A stretch of 41,479 nt of DNA from a virus: the IMG/VR virus record IMGVR_UViG_3300046305_000071, positions 1-41,479 of that record, one strand, 5' to 3'. Below are positions 15,565 through 23,514 of the stretch, piece by piece. Under the pieces are notes generated by a model. The model saw only the letters and a program-made list of their open reading frames with translations. It did not search any database and was not told where the DNA came from. Within the stretch, counting starts at the first letter, position 1; the number at the start of each line of letters is the position of its first letter. The position numbers and the translations under genes are program-made.

Positions 15565-15581
15565 AAGAATAGTGCAGCTTT

Positions 15582-15630
15582 CAATTGAATGCATTTTTTA
15601 TTACTGTATATCAATTGAATATTTCTGACA
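15582..15630 (+). promoter_or_regulatory. Doubled class 1 promoter of the dNMP kinase
   Basis: CAATTGAAT occurs at 15582-15590 (with GCA-T6) and again at 15612-15620 without a T-run. The second copy is only 10 bases from the ATG, so the first is the more likely active unit. Confidence 0.6.
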
Positions 15631-16218
15631 ATGACGACAACAACACTAACCATTATCGGCGTTACTGGGCCCAAGCGTCATGGTAAGGACACTGTGGGCA
15701 ATTACTTGGTTAAGCATCATGGATTCACAAGACTTGGATTTGCAGACCCGCTAAAGGAAGCATGTATTACGATATTTGGACTCAGCGATGAACAGGTATA
15801 TGGCAATGCTGAAAAGGAAGTAGTCGATCCATATTGGGGTCATTCGCCAAGAGAACTCTTACAAAAAGTCGGCACCGAATTATTTCGCCAGAGATTGCCA
15901 GAATTATGTGATAACATTCATGATGATATTTGGATCCGATCGATGGATCGGCGCATTAAAAACTTGGCTGCGGAAGGCATAACCAAATTTGTTATTACTG
16001 ATGTGCGTTTTGAAAATGAATGCGAATACGTTAAAAAATCTGGCGGCAGTATGTGGAGAGTTATTAGAGATATTACAACTTCTAACACTGACCAGCATAG
16101 TTCCGAACTAACAATCGATGCGCTGATTTGTGACAATTTCATCGACAACAATGGAACTATTGGCGAATTGAATAGTAAAGTTGAAGATTTGATGATGTTT
16201 ATGAGATTAAATATGTGA
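15631..16218 (+). CDS. Deoxynucleoside monophosphate kinase
   Basis: This 195-residue protein is a P-loop kinase of the T4 gp1/dNMP kinase type. The P-loop GPKRHGKDT is at residues 13-21, FADPLKEA at 37-44 and TDVRFENE at 123-130, followed by the lid-like GGSMWRVIRD near 139. It phosphorylates dNMPs to dNDPs to feed viral DNA synthesis; base specificity cannot be read. The domain is complete and of normal length. It carries a class 1 promoter and sits between a SLOG protein and a convergent 2OG-Fe(II) oxygenase. Phage enzymes of this family can work on modified dNMPs, which makes the oxygenase neighbour of interest. Confidence 0.9.
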   Translation: MTTTTLTIIGVTGPKRHGKDTVGNYLVKHHGFTRLGFADPLKEACITIFGLSDEQVYGNAEKEVVDPYWGHSPRELLQKVGTELFRQRLPELCDNIHDDIWIRSMDRRIKNLAAEGITKFVITDVRFENECEYVKKSGGSMWRVIRDITTSNTDQHSSELTIDALICDNFIDNNGTIGELNSKVEDLMMFMRLNM

Positions 16219-16295
16219 TGGTTTATGAAATTGAATATATGACATTCCAATAAAAAATATTTAATAGCATGATTACTCATTCATTTTTTTTATAT

Positions 16296-17021
16296 TTAGA
16301 ATATATTGCCGGCTGCATGTCGCAATGTAAATCCGCTAGACTTGCGCCAATCAAACCCAACTGCTTTTTCAGACATTGCGTAAACATCACCGCTATTTAA
16401 TTGGATAGTAAACGGTGCGCCCACTTTAATATGATTATTATACCATTGATAGTGTAATGGGAATGTTTCGCCAATACGAGCAGCCACTACAATCTTTCTT
16501 TCAGTATCGCCGTGAAATCCTATATATGATTTATTGATATCATGATATTTATTTGTTTCGGCGAATAGATTAACAGCCTTTGGACCGAAAACTTCGCCAA
16601 TGCATTTGCGCAGTTGATTGATTAATGGAACTGATTCGAATGATATAACGGTTCCTTGACCATCATTAAAATTTGGAGCAATGACCGTATCTCCAATAAC
16701 ATTATTATGGCGGGCGTGTTTATTGACAACACGCCCGCGCATTTTTGCTTTTGTATCATAAGGCTGCTGTTGTAACTCAGATAACAGCGCATCTTTATCA
16801 ATACCAAATTGATGCAACCCATTGCGGATTACTATTAAATATGCATCTTCCACAGTGTGTCTGACAGTTTCTGGCAGGAGTTGTTTAAGATAATATATTT
16901 CGGCATTTGGAATATCCTTTAATTCATCATACGTAAAACCGGCAAATGTATCCGCGCCAATCATGCGCATTCCAGCATGGCTTTCGGCGCGATTGCCAAA
17001 TGTTAGAGTATATGTGCACAT
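16296..17021 (-). CDS. AlkB-like 2OG-Fe(II) oxygenase
   Basis: This 241-residue protein has the double-stranded beta-helix core of 2-oxoglutarate/Fe(II) oxygenases. FHGDTERK at residues 169-176 supplies the HxD iron ligands (His170, Asp172). It is followed by FPLHYQWYNN near 187, GDVYAMSEKAVGFDW at 211-225, and the terminal FTLRHAAG at 231-238, whose His235 is the best candidate for the third ligand. This arrangement occurs in a giant-virus group usually annotated as AlkB-like DNA/RNA demethylases. The chain ends six residues after His235, so the usual downstream 2OG-binding Arg is not obvious; Arg234 may take that role. Substrate unknown: alkylated bases or a hydroxylation substrate. A class 1 promoter lies upstream. 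Confidence 0.82.
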   Translation of the reverse strand: MCTYTLTFGNRAESHAGMRMIGADTFAGFTYDELKDIPNAEIYYLKQLLPETVRHTVEDAYLIVIRNGLHQFGIDKDALLSELQQQPYDTKAKMRGRVVNKHARHNNVIGDTVIAPNFNDGQGTVISFESVPLINQLRKCIGEVFGPKAVNLFAETNKYHDINKSYIGFHGDTERKIVVAARIGETFPLHYQWYNNHIKVGAPFTIQLNSGDVYAMSEKAVGFDWRKSSGFTLRHAAGNIF

Positions 17022-17067
17022 TTAAGAATATTGATTATATATTATCTAAAAATTACAGATTCAATCG
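17022..17067 (-). promoter_or_regulatory. Class 1 promoter of the 2OG oxygenase
   Basis: On the minus strand CGATTGAAT (17067-17059) is followed by CTGTAA, a short T-run and an AT-rich leader up to the ATG at 17021. Confidence 0.6.
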
Positions 17068-17118
17068 GGATAGATTTAGAAAATCTATCGGCAAAATCGG
17101 GGAACCCCTCAAAAATAC
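17068..17118. repeat. Family B hairpin joined to the family A flank
   Basis: GATAGATTTAGAAAATCTATC at 17069-17089 is followed by CGGCAAA and then by GGGGAACCCCTCAAAAATA, the flank of family A. It starts directly upstream of the oxygenase promoter. Confidence 0.65.
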
Positions 17119-17137
17119 CAACCCAAATCTTTTAAAA

Positions 17138-17209
17138 ATGTCACTTTGCTGATAGATTTTTTAAATCTATCTAATGTCACTTTGCTGATAGATTTTTTAA
17201 ATCTATCTA
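17138..17209. repeat. Perfect 36-base tandem duplication of a family B hairpin
   Basis: Two identical 36-base units (17138-17173 and 17174-17209) each contain GCTGATAGATTTTTTAAATCTATC. With only two copies and no spacers this is not a CRISPR. No gene lies in 17022-17278. Confidence 0.8.
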
Positions 17210-17228
17210 AAAACACTCAAAAACCACA

Positions 17229-17278
17229 CAATTGAATATATTTTTTTTACAGGAACAACAACTCATTAAAAATCTACT
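17229..17278 (+). promoter_or_regulatory. Class 1 promoter of the shortened family member
   Basis: CAATTGAAT at 17229-17237, then ATA and a T8 run. The ATG at 17279 is 41 bases further on. Confidence 0.6.
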
Positions 17279-17611
17279 ATGTCAGCACATCCTTATAAAA
17301 ACATACTATCAAGCATATCTTCAGGATTTATTGAAGAAATCAATCAAGCCATTGAGTATGCGCTGGATAGACATGTCGTATTTTCAGAACATCAGTGCAA
17401 TATGCTCAATACACATGCATTTGCAGTCCAAGAATCCACTGATGAAAGTTGGATGCGTGGATTTGGCGGGCCTGATTTAGGAATTTATGATGCTATTATC
17501 GAATTTACAACACATCATAGGCTAGAAGTCACGTTATCGCAGACTGCAGTAAACCGCGCGAACCGAATCATTGGGCATTTAGAATACCCATGTCGCTATT
17601 CAAGAATCTAA
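17279..17611 (+). CDS. Internally deleted remnant of the 590-residue paralog family
   Basis: This 110-residue frame aligns at its N-terminus with the two large genes downstream (SSG..., a long helix, then GLGIY/DLGIY at about 68-74). It then jumps directly to TAVNRANRIIGH, which in the large genes lies near residue 480. About 400 residues are therefore missing. After the stop, bases 17594-17672 still resemble the C-terminal coding region of the large genes, including the CAAGAATCTA...CGTTTT stretch and the terminal CTTACGCA...TTCCACGATTG, but out of frame. This indicates a collapsed gene, not an independently evolved small one. The class 1 promoter is intact, so a short product may still be made. 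Confidence 0.6.
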   Translation: MSAHPYKNILSSISSGFIEEINQAIEYALDRHVVFSEHQCNMLNTHAFAVQESTDESWMRGFGGPDLGIYDAIIEFTTHHRLEVTLSQTAVNRANRIIGHLEYPCRYSRI

Positions 17612-17674
17612 CGGGTGTGTTAGAGTTCGTTTTGACGCACGTGTCTGTGCGAATCGTAGACTTACGCAGTTCCA
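17612..17674 (+). pseudogene. Decayed C-terminal coding remnant of the 590-residue family
   Basis: The non-coding bases after the short gene match 19323-19494 in pieces: the segment for VRFRFGAP, then the last codons and the first bases of the following promoter. Frameshifts and deletions prevent translation. Confidence 0.55.
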
Positions 17675-17710
17675 CGATTGAATATATATTTTTTATATAA
17701 TAAACACAAA
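17675..17710 (+). promoter_or_regulatory. Class 1 promoter of the 592-residue gene
   Basis: CGATTGAAT at 17675-17683, then ATATA, a T6 run and ATATAATAAACACAAA. The same block precedes the paralog at 19532. ATG at 17711. Confidence 0.7.
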
Positions 17711-19489
17711 ATGGACCCACTTATCGAAACTACAACACAATCTCTACCCCATATGAACTGGCCAACACCAGACTATTTAGATCATTTCAGCAGTGGAATA
17801 TTTAAACGTGCTTTGCATTATATATCGGCCGGCGATCTCGACAACACTAAAAAGTTTTTAGAAATACTAAATGACGGAGATATCGAATTACATGAGAAAG
17901 AATTAATTTTACTCAGAAATAAAGCATTTTTAGTAGAGAAAGCCGCTAATGATAAATGGTTAACAGAGCGCCATTATCCTGGATTAGGAATTTATGGCTC
18001 TGTTGATAAATTTGTAACAGATCGTTATATGGTTATGGTTGGTGCTGCTATTCGCAGTAACAATACTAAGTTGTTTGGAACTTTCATCTACAATAAAAAA
18101 TTCATTGATCTTTTGGACGAGTTCAATGATTTATTTACTAACAACGTGATAACTGGTATTAAAAACAATGACCCATCTCTATTGGATTGGTATACATATA
18201 TTAACAAGCAGGATGATGATGCAATTATCATTGCCGCTATTGAAAACAAATGTAGAGCACCAATTTGGAAGAAATTGCGTGAGGTTGGATTTGAACTTCC
18301 GGCTAATCCATTAAAACTATTAAATATCGATGAAAGATTATTTGGCATGATTGCCAATCAATATAAAGATTGGATAATTAATAACCATGGATTACTTTCG
18401 GATGAACAATTAAGATTACTTATTAATAATTGTGTTTGGTGGGAAGAATTGAAGATTGACCATGGTTGGTGGTTAAAACAGTCAATTAATGAATTTACGA
18501 GTGCAGAATATGTAGGAAAAATATATATGATAGAATATGCTGAATATCGGGTTGAAAAAATAGCCTTTGACGTGTTGTTAGAGGATAAAACATACATGTT
18601 GGAGGATTTAAAAAAATTTATATTAACAAATGACTCGGATTATGACAACATTGAAGCTTGTTACACACTTATTGATGCTTCTAAAGATGTTGATTTACAG
18701 ATTCTCGAATGGGTAAGTGCTGAACCTAATGCTACTGCTAAATTCGTTTTTGGGATAATGCGTACAGTTTTTGAAGATGGTGAATATGAACATTTATTTA
18801 AAAACGCGGAATCTCTGCTACAATTTAAAGATATAAATACTAACAAGGTTATTCAAAGATGTAAGACATGTATTTGGTTTCTGGATGATAAATTCTTTGA
18901 TACTTATAAATCATTGGGTATTTCTATTGATATGGTTTACATTGATACAATGATACTAGTTAATAGTATTTCGTTTATTAAAAAATTTTCAAAAATAGCA
19001 GATCCAACAGTGTGGACGACATGCCGACATAGATTTCTCCTTGCATCCGTTGATCAGCCTGACATTGCCGATTTAATTGACAAGTTGTCGGCCGCCGTTG
19101 ATTTTGAATCAGTTTACGAGTTGCCGACTGCAGTAAACCGCGCAAATCGAATCGTTGGGCATATTCAAGAATTATCGTATGGTTCAGAACGTCCATTTGA
19201 ATTATTATTTGAGGAGCCGGCAGCACCAGTCATTATCAGTTCAGAATTTATTAATCATTCGCAATCCATTAGACAAACCGATGCACTTCCACAACCAATC
19301 ACTCATCATGTTCAAGAATCTAGCGGACGTGTTAGATTTCGTTTTGGCGCACCGGTAATTGCTGCAGACACACCATTCATTCAAGTTATTCCATCACAAT
19401 TACAACCAGTTACAATTATTCCACAAATCGAAGTTCCAGAACAACCACGTATCAGTGTTGTGCCTAGAATTACGCAACCAATGCTTTAG
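17711..19489 (+). CDS. Large helical protein, 590-residue family, copy 1
   Basis: This 592-residue protein starts MDPLIETTTQSLPH. Residues of about 20-480 are a long series of amphipathic helices without clear ankyrin consensus, possibly an alpha-solenoid. The conserved block TAVNRANRIVGHIQ lies near residue 480. The last 90 residues are rich in Pro, Gln, Val and Ile (PSQLQPVTIIPQIEVPEQP) and probably extended. I do not recognise a family. It is closely related over its whole length to the next gene, and remnants of a third copy lie upstream. The ATG at 17711 follows from the promoter; an in-frame upstream TTG is inside it. Confidence 0.85.
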   Translation: MDPLIETTTQSLPHMNWPTPDYLDHFSSGIFKRALHYISAGDLDNTKKFLEILNDGDIELHEKELILLRNKAFLVEKAANDKWLTERHYPGLGIYGSVDKFVTDRYMVMVGAAIRSNNTKLFGTFIYNKKFIDLLDEFNDLFTNNVITGIKNNDPSLLDWYTYINKQDDDAIIIAAIENKCRAPIWKKLREVGFELPANPLKLLNIDERLFGMIANQYKDWIINNHGLLSDEQLRLLINNCVWWEELKIDHGWWLKQSINEFTSAEYVGKIYMIEYAEYRVEKIAFDVLLEDKTYMLEDLKKFILTNDSDYDNIEACYTLIDASKDVDLQILEWVSAEPNATAKFVFGIMRTVFEDGEYEHLFKNAESLLQFKDINTNKVIQRCKTCIWFLDDKFFDTYKSLGISIDMVYIDTMILVNSISFIKKFSKIADPTVWTTCRHRFLLASVDQPDIADLIDKLSAAVDFESVYELPTAVNRANRIVGHIQELSYGSERPFELLFEEPAAPVIISSEFINHSQSIRQTDALPQPITHHVQESSGRVRFRFGAPVIAADTPFIQVIPSQLQPVTIIPQIEVPEQPRISVVPRITQPML

Positions 19490-19494
19490 TTCCG

Positions 19495-19531
19495 CGATTG
19501 AATATATATTTTTTTATATAATATAAACAAA
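19495..19531 (+). promoter_or_regulatory. Class 1 promoter of the 594-residue gene
   Basis: CGATTGAAT at 19495-19503, ATATA, a T7 run and ATATAATATAAACAAA. It begins six bases after the upstream stop codon. ATG at 19532. Confidence 0.7.
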
Positions 19532-21316
19532 ATGGACCCACTTATCGAAACTACAACACAATCGCTACCTCATAGGAACTGGCCAATGCCGGACTATTTA
19601 GATCATTTCAGCAGTGAATTATTTAAACGCGCTTTGCATTATATATCAGCTCGCGATCTCGACAATACTAAATTGTTGTTGGAACTGCTAAATGATGGAA
19701 ATATAGAATTACAGGAGAATGAGTTATTTTTACTAATCAGTGAAGCATTTTCAGTAGAGAACAATGTTATTATTAATTGGTTAGCTAATAAAGATTACAT
19801 TGGATTAGGAATTTACGATTCTGTTAGTAAATTTGTAACAGATCGTCGCAATATGGTTATGATTATGACTGGTTCCGCTATTCGTAATAACGATATTAAG
19901 TTGTTCGAAAAACTCCTAAATAATCAAAACGTCATGGAGCAGCTAAGCGATTTCGATGACTTATTTATCAACAATGTAATGGCTGGTATTAAAAACAATG
20001 ACCCATCTCTATTGGATTGGTATGAATATATTAACAATCCGGATAGCGATGCGATTGTTATTGCCGCTATTGAAAACAAAGCCAAATCACCAATTTGGAA
20101 AAAATTAAAAGAGATTGGATTTGAACTTCCAAATAACCCATTAAAACTATTAGATATTGATGATAGATTATTTGACATTGTCGCCAATAAATATAAAAAG
20201 TGGATGATTGAAAATCATGGATTACTCTCGGATGAACAAATAGGAATACTTATTAATAATTGTGTTTGGTGGGAAGAATTGAAGATTGGTGATGGTATAT
20301 TGAAACAATCAGTTGATAAATTTAGTAATGCAAACTATAGAGAAAAAATAACTATGATGCGATCTGTGAAATGGAGGGTTGAAGAGACTGCTTTCTCAAT
20401 TATATTGGAAAAAACCCAATCAAATATATTGAATGATTTAAAAAAATTTATATTAACAAATGACACAAATCTTGACAATATTAGAGCTTGTTATGTACTT
20501 ATTGATGCTTCTAAAGATGTTGAATTACAGATTCTCGAATGGGCCATTGTAAACCCAAACGAGATTACTGAATTCATTTTTAGAATGATGCGTACAACTT
20601 TTGAAGATGGTGAATATGAGCATTTATTTAAAGATACCGAATTACTATCACGATTTAAAGATATAAATACTAAAAACTTTATTGGCCGATCCGAAGCGTA
20701 TATTGCTTTAAAAAATCCATCATTTTTTGATAATTATATACAATTGGGTGTTTCTATTGATGTGGCTTATATTGATAAAATGATAGAATTTAACAATATT
20801 TCGTTTATTGAAAGATTTTCAAAAATTGCAGATCCAACGGTGTGGACGACATACCGTCACAGATTTCTACTTGCGGCCGTCGATAAGCCAGACATTGCTG
20901 ATTTAATTGACAAGTTGTCGGCCGCTGTTGATTTTGAATCAGTTTACGAGTTGCCGACTGCAGTAAACCGCGCTAATCGAATCGTCGGACATATTCTATC
21001 GATATCAGGTGATCTAAATCGCCCATTTGAAATATCATTATTTGATGAGCCGGCACCGCCAGCCATTGTCAGTTCGGAATTTATTAATCATTCGCCGTCC
21101 ATTAGGCAAAATGATGCACTTCCACAACCAGTTGCTCACCGTGTTCAAGAATCCAGCGGACGTATTAGATTTCGTTTTGGTACACCGGTAATTGATGCGG
21201 ACACCCCATTCATTCGAGTTATCCCATCACAGTTACAACCAGTTACAATTATTTCACAAATCGAAGTTCCAGAACAACCAGTAGTAGTGCCTAGAATTAC
21301 ACAACCAATGCTTTAA
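19532..21316 (+). CDS. Large helical protein, 590-residue family, copy 2
   Basis: This 594-residue paralog of the preceding gene starts with the same MDPLIETTTQSLPH. The first 30 residues, the stretch ending GHI, and the C-terminal 90 residues are nearly the same, while helices between about residues 60 and 450 differ at many positions. Conserved landmarks are NNDPSLLDWY near 155, NNCVWWEELK near 247 and the PTVWTT.RHRFLLA.VD.PDIADLIDKL block near 445. Function unknown; early-type promoter and duplication suggest a host-directed role. A family A hairpin starts one base after the stop codon. Confidence 0.85.
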   Translation: MDPLIETTTQSLPHRNWPMPDYLDHFSSELFKRALHYISARDLDNTKLLLELLNDGNIELQENELFLLISEAFSVENNVIINWLANKDYIGLGIYDSVSKFVTDRRNMVMIMTGSAIRNNDIKLFEKLLNNQNVMEQLSDFDDLFINNVMAGIKNNDPSLLDWYEYINNPDSDAIVIAAIENKAKSPIWKKLKEIGFELPNNPLKLLDIDDRLFDIVANKYKKWMIENHGLLSDEQIGILINNCVWWEELKIGDGILKQSVDKFSNANYREKITMMRSVKWRVEETAFSIILEKTQSNILNDLKKFILTNDTNLDNIRACYVLIDASKDVELQILEWAIVNPNEITEFIFRMMRTTFEDGEYEHLFKDTELLSRFKDINTKNFIGRSEAYIALKNPSFFDNYIQLGVSIDVAYIDKMIEFNNISFIERFSKIADPTVWTTYRHRFLLAAVDKPDIADLIDKLSAAVDFESVYELPTAVNRANRIVGHILSISGDLNRPFEISLFDEPAPPAIVSSEFINHSPSIRQNDALPQPVAHRVQESSGRIRFRFGTPVIDADTPFIRVIPSQLQPVTIISQIEVPEQPVVVPRITQPML

Positions 21317-21317
21317 T

Positions 21318-21362
21318 TGTGGGGAACTTTTTAAAAAGTTCCCCACACCCCTCAAAAATATC
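21318..21362. repeat. Family A hairpin directly after a stop codon
   Basis: A perfect 30-base palindrome at 21318-21347 (TGTGGGGAAC-TTTTT and complement) begins one base after the 594-residue gene. The flank ACCCCTCAAAAATATC follows. This position fits a transcript 3'-end signal. Confidence 0.8.
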
Positions 21363-21415
21363 AATTATTTTTTATTGAATGATGGAATCTGTAAAAAAAT
21401 ATAATTAATTATATA

Positions 21416-23287
21416 TTAAAATGCAATCCATGTTCCAGCATCATATCGCATAACAACATTTCTTACAGTTCCGCCTAAAATAATAGGGTTAAGAACAACA
21501 GTAACACCAACGCCATTTAGTAATGTTATTGTGTGATTTGGAACATTTAATATGGTAAATTGAAATGTATCACCATCAGATAAATTTGGCAATATCGCGA
21601 CAAAGTCAGCGGCATCCGGCAATTGAATAGATGTATTACCCGAACTCCCACTAACTATCAGTCCGCCCGTTGGACTAACATACGCATCTGCGGCAAATGT
21701 AAATGTTCCATTAATACCAGAATACTGAATTTCTGTTGTCCTATATATAAATTGAGATGGCACACTTGTATATCTATGAGTGTCGTTTCCAATTCTAATA
21801 ATATTATTGTCTCCTAAAATTCCAGTATTTCCTATATTGATATTATTTGATTCGCTTCCTGTGTATGCAGACGATGCGATAAAACCAATCGCTGTATTAT
21901 TATTGCCTGCAATTAATGAACTTAATGCATTTTCGCCGATTGATATATTATTATTCCCGTTAACATCATTTACAAGATTACTTGCGTTAGAGCCTATCGC
22001 AATATTATTATTTGCAGTGTTATTAGCTAACGTGCCAGGGCCTATAGCTACTACGTTTGTTCCTGCATTTACTTTTGCGGCATCTCGGCCTATCGCAATA
22101 ACATCATCGCCAGTGTTTTCGTTCGCTGCATCTTGACCTATAGCAATAACATTATTTCCAGTGTTTAATTTAGCTACATCTCTGCCTATAGCAATAACAT
22201 CGTTTCCACTATTTGATTCGCCCGCGCTAACACCAATCAAAACACCGTTGTCGCCTTCATTAAATCGCCCAACAAATGTTCCTAACATAGTGCAATCGGA
22301 ACCTTTGTTTGTATTACCGGCGTTACTCCCGATTGCCAATGTGCCAAAACCAGTATTATCTTTGCCAGCACTCTTACCTATGAAAATAACATTATCACCA
22401 TTGCTATTCATACCAGTTTCGGCGCCAACTAACACCGAACTCGACCCGGAATTATTATCGCCAGAGTTTCTTCCAATTGAAATACAGGTATCGCCGGTAT
22501 TGTTTCGGCCAGCCTGAAACCCAATATCAATACTATTAACAGTAATATCAGATTCGCCGGCCAATGTTCCAAAACTAACTGTATTTATATCGGACGGCGA
22601 AGCTCCACTTCCAATTTTATTTGTTATAACAGACCCAATAGTCATTGCATTTGTGCTCGGGTTGTAATTTATACCAGTATTAGTATTTAATGTTGTTATT
22701 GCGCCTGTTGAAACTGGGCTAAATGGAATAATGAATGATGCAGCTGCGGCTGATGGAATAAGAGTGAGTCCACCACCTCCATTTCCGCCGCCAGAACCAA
22801 TTACAATATTTGAATCCGTAATTCTGTCAAATATAAACATACCAGCATTCTCAGATAATGATATTTTATTATTTACACTGTTCCAATATAAGTTATTTGT
22901 ATTGGTTATATAAATATTAACGGTGTTATTGAATAAATTTACATTTGATTGTGTCGATGCAACAGGCGCGGATACTAAAAACCACTCTACTAAACTACTA
23001 GTTGTTGTTAAAAATGATGTAAAATTTGATCCAACGATATTAATAATTTCTGCCGGCAGGTATTGCATAAATGGCACCATTGTTAAATATTGGCTTTCTG
23101 TAACTTGGATATTATGAAATGTTTTAGTGTCATCGCGCTGCGTGACAATGAAAACTGAAGAACTTGAAGATGGGACTACAACCCCTTTATAAGCTGTGCC
23201 GTTAATGCTAAATTGAGACGTGTTGATATATTGCAATGTCTGACCGTTAATCGATATATTTGATAAATATGAAGTCACGGTAGTCAT
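21416..23287 (-). CDS. Fibre-like protein with YadA-head-type beta-roll repeats
   Basis: This 623-residue protein has an N-terminal domain of about 165 residues, a Gly-rich linker (GSGGGNGGGG), and then from about residue 225 to 480 a series of short repeats. The pattern (N/D)VIAIGRDAAK.N.G with 16-residue units recalls the left-handed beta-roll head of trimeric autotransporter adhesins (YadA) and of phage and viral fibres. A C-terminal domain of about 130 residues with alternating strands follows. It is probably a trimeric virion surface fibre or adhesin. No signal peptide is seen, as expected for a protein assembled in the cytoplasm. The ATG at 23287-23285 is preferred; the open frame extends 12 codons upstream without another ATG. 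The leader is TATA-like without ATTGAAT, suggesting late expression. Confidence 0.85.
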   Translation of the reverse strand: MTTVTSYLSNISINGQTLQYINTSQFSINGTAYKGVVVPSSSSSVFIVTQRDDTKTFHNIQVTESQYLTMVPFMQYLPAEIINIVGSNFTSFLTTTSSLVEWFLVSAPVASTQSNVNLFNNTVNIYITNTNNLYWNSVNNKISLSENAGMFIFDRITDSNIVIGSGGGNGGGGLTLIPSAAAASFIIPFSPVSTGAITTLNTNTGINYNPSTNAMTIGSVITNKIGSGASPSDINTVSFGTLAGESDITVNSIDIGFQAGRNNTGDTCISIGRNSGDNNSGSSSVLVGAETGMNSNGDNVIFIGKSAGKDNTGFGTLAIGSNAGNTNKGSDCTMLGTFVGRFNEGDNGVLIGVSAGESNSGNDVIAIGRDVAKLNTGNNVIAIGQDAANENTGDDVIAIGRDAAKVNAGTNVVAIGPGTLANNTANNNIAIGSNASNLVNDVNGNNNISIGENALSSLIAGNNNTAIGFIASSAYTGSESNNINIGNTGILGDNNIIRIGNDTHRYTSVPSQFIYRTTEIQYSGINGTFTFAADAYVSPTGGLIVSGSSGNTSIQLPDAADFVAILPNLSDGDTFQFTILNVPNHTITLLNGVGVTVVLNPIILGGTVRNVVMRYDAGTWIAF

Positions 23288-23331
23288 GGTTGATGTTAAT
23301 GATATTTTATATATTATTGTCAATTAAAAAA

Positions 23332-23376
23332 GTGGGGAACTTTTTAAGTTCCCCACACCCCCTCAAAAATATCAAC
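23332..23376. repeat. Family A hairpin between divergent genes
   Basis: GTGGGGAAC and GTTCCCCAC flank a shortened TTTTTAA centre at 23332-23356, followed by ACCCCCTCAAAAATATC. It sits between two divergent starts, so it cannot be a 3'-end signal for either neighbour unless transcripts read in from afar. Confidence 0.75.
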
Positions 23377-23394
23377 TATTTTTTTAATTATGTT

Positions 23395-23455
23395 TTACTA
23401 TATAGTATTTTTAAAAATAGCTATATAGTATTTTTAAATTATAATATAGTATTTT
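23395..23455. repeat. Triple ATATAGTATTTT repeat
   Basis: TATATAGTATTTTTAAA or a close variant occurs three times in 60 bases, upstream of the 236-residue gene. It could be a regulatory array or simple AT-rich slippage. Confidence 0.55.
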
Positions 23456-23478
23456 CCTATTTATAATACTCGGGAGGT

Positions 23479-23514
23479 CCTTTTAGAGCCATCGATATAA
23501 TAATATATTAAAAA
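23479..23514 (+). promoter_or_regulatory. Alternative promoter with TTTTAGAG element
   Basis: GTCCTTTTAGAGCCATCGA is followed by an AT-rich stretch ending in ATTAAAAAATG. A very similar block precedes the gene at 24305, and neither contains ATTGAAT. Confidence 0.5.

Noticed and set aside
17138-17209. Possible CRISPR-like direct repeats
   Set aside because: Only two identical 36-base units with no spacer between them; each contains the family B palindrome, so this is a tandem duplication.
17711-21316. Ankyrin-repeat assignment for the 590-residue family
   Set aside because: The helices are regular, but the ankyrin consensus (G.TPLH.A and the 33-residue period) cannot be seen.
21623-23117. 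Several plus-strand frames rich in Pro, Ile and Ala across the fibre gene
   Set aside because: They are antisense of repetitive coding DNA; the minus-strand frame is one continuous 623-residue protein with clear repeats.
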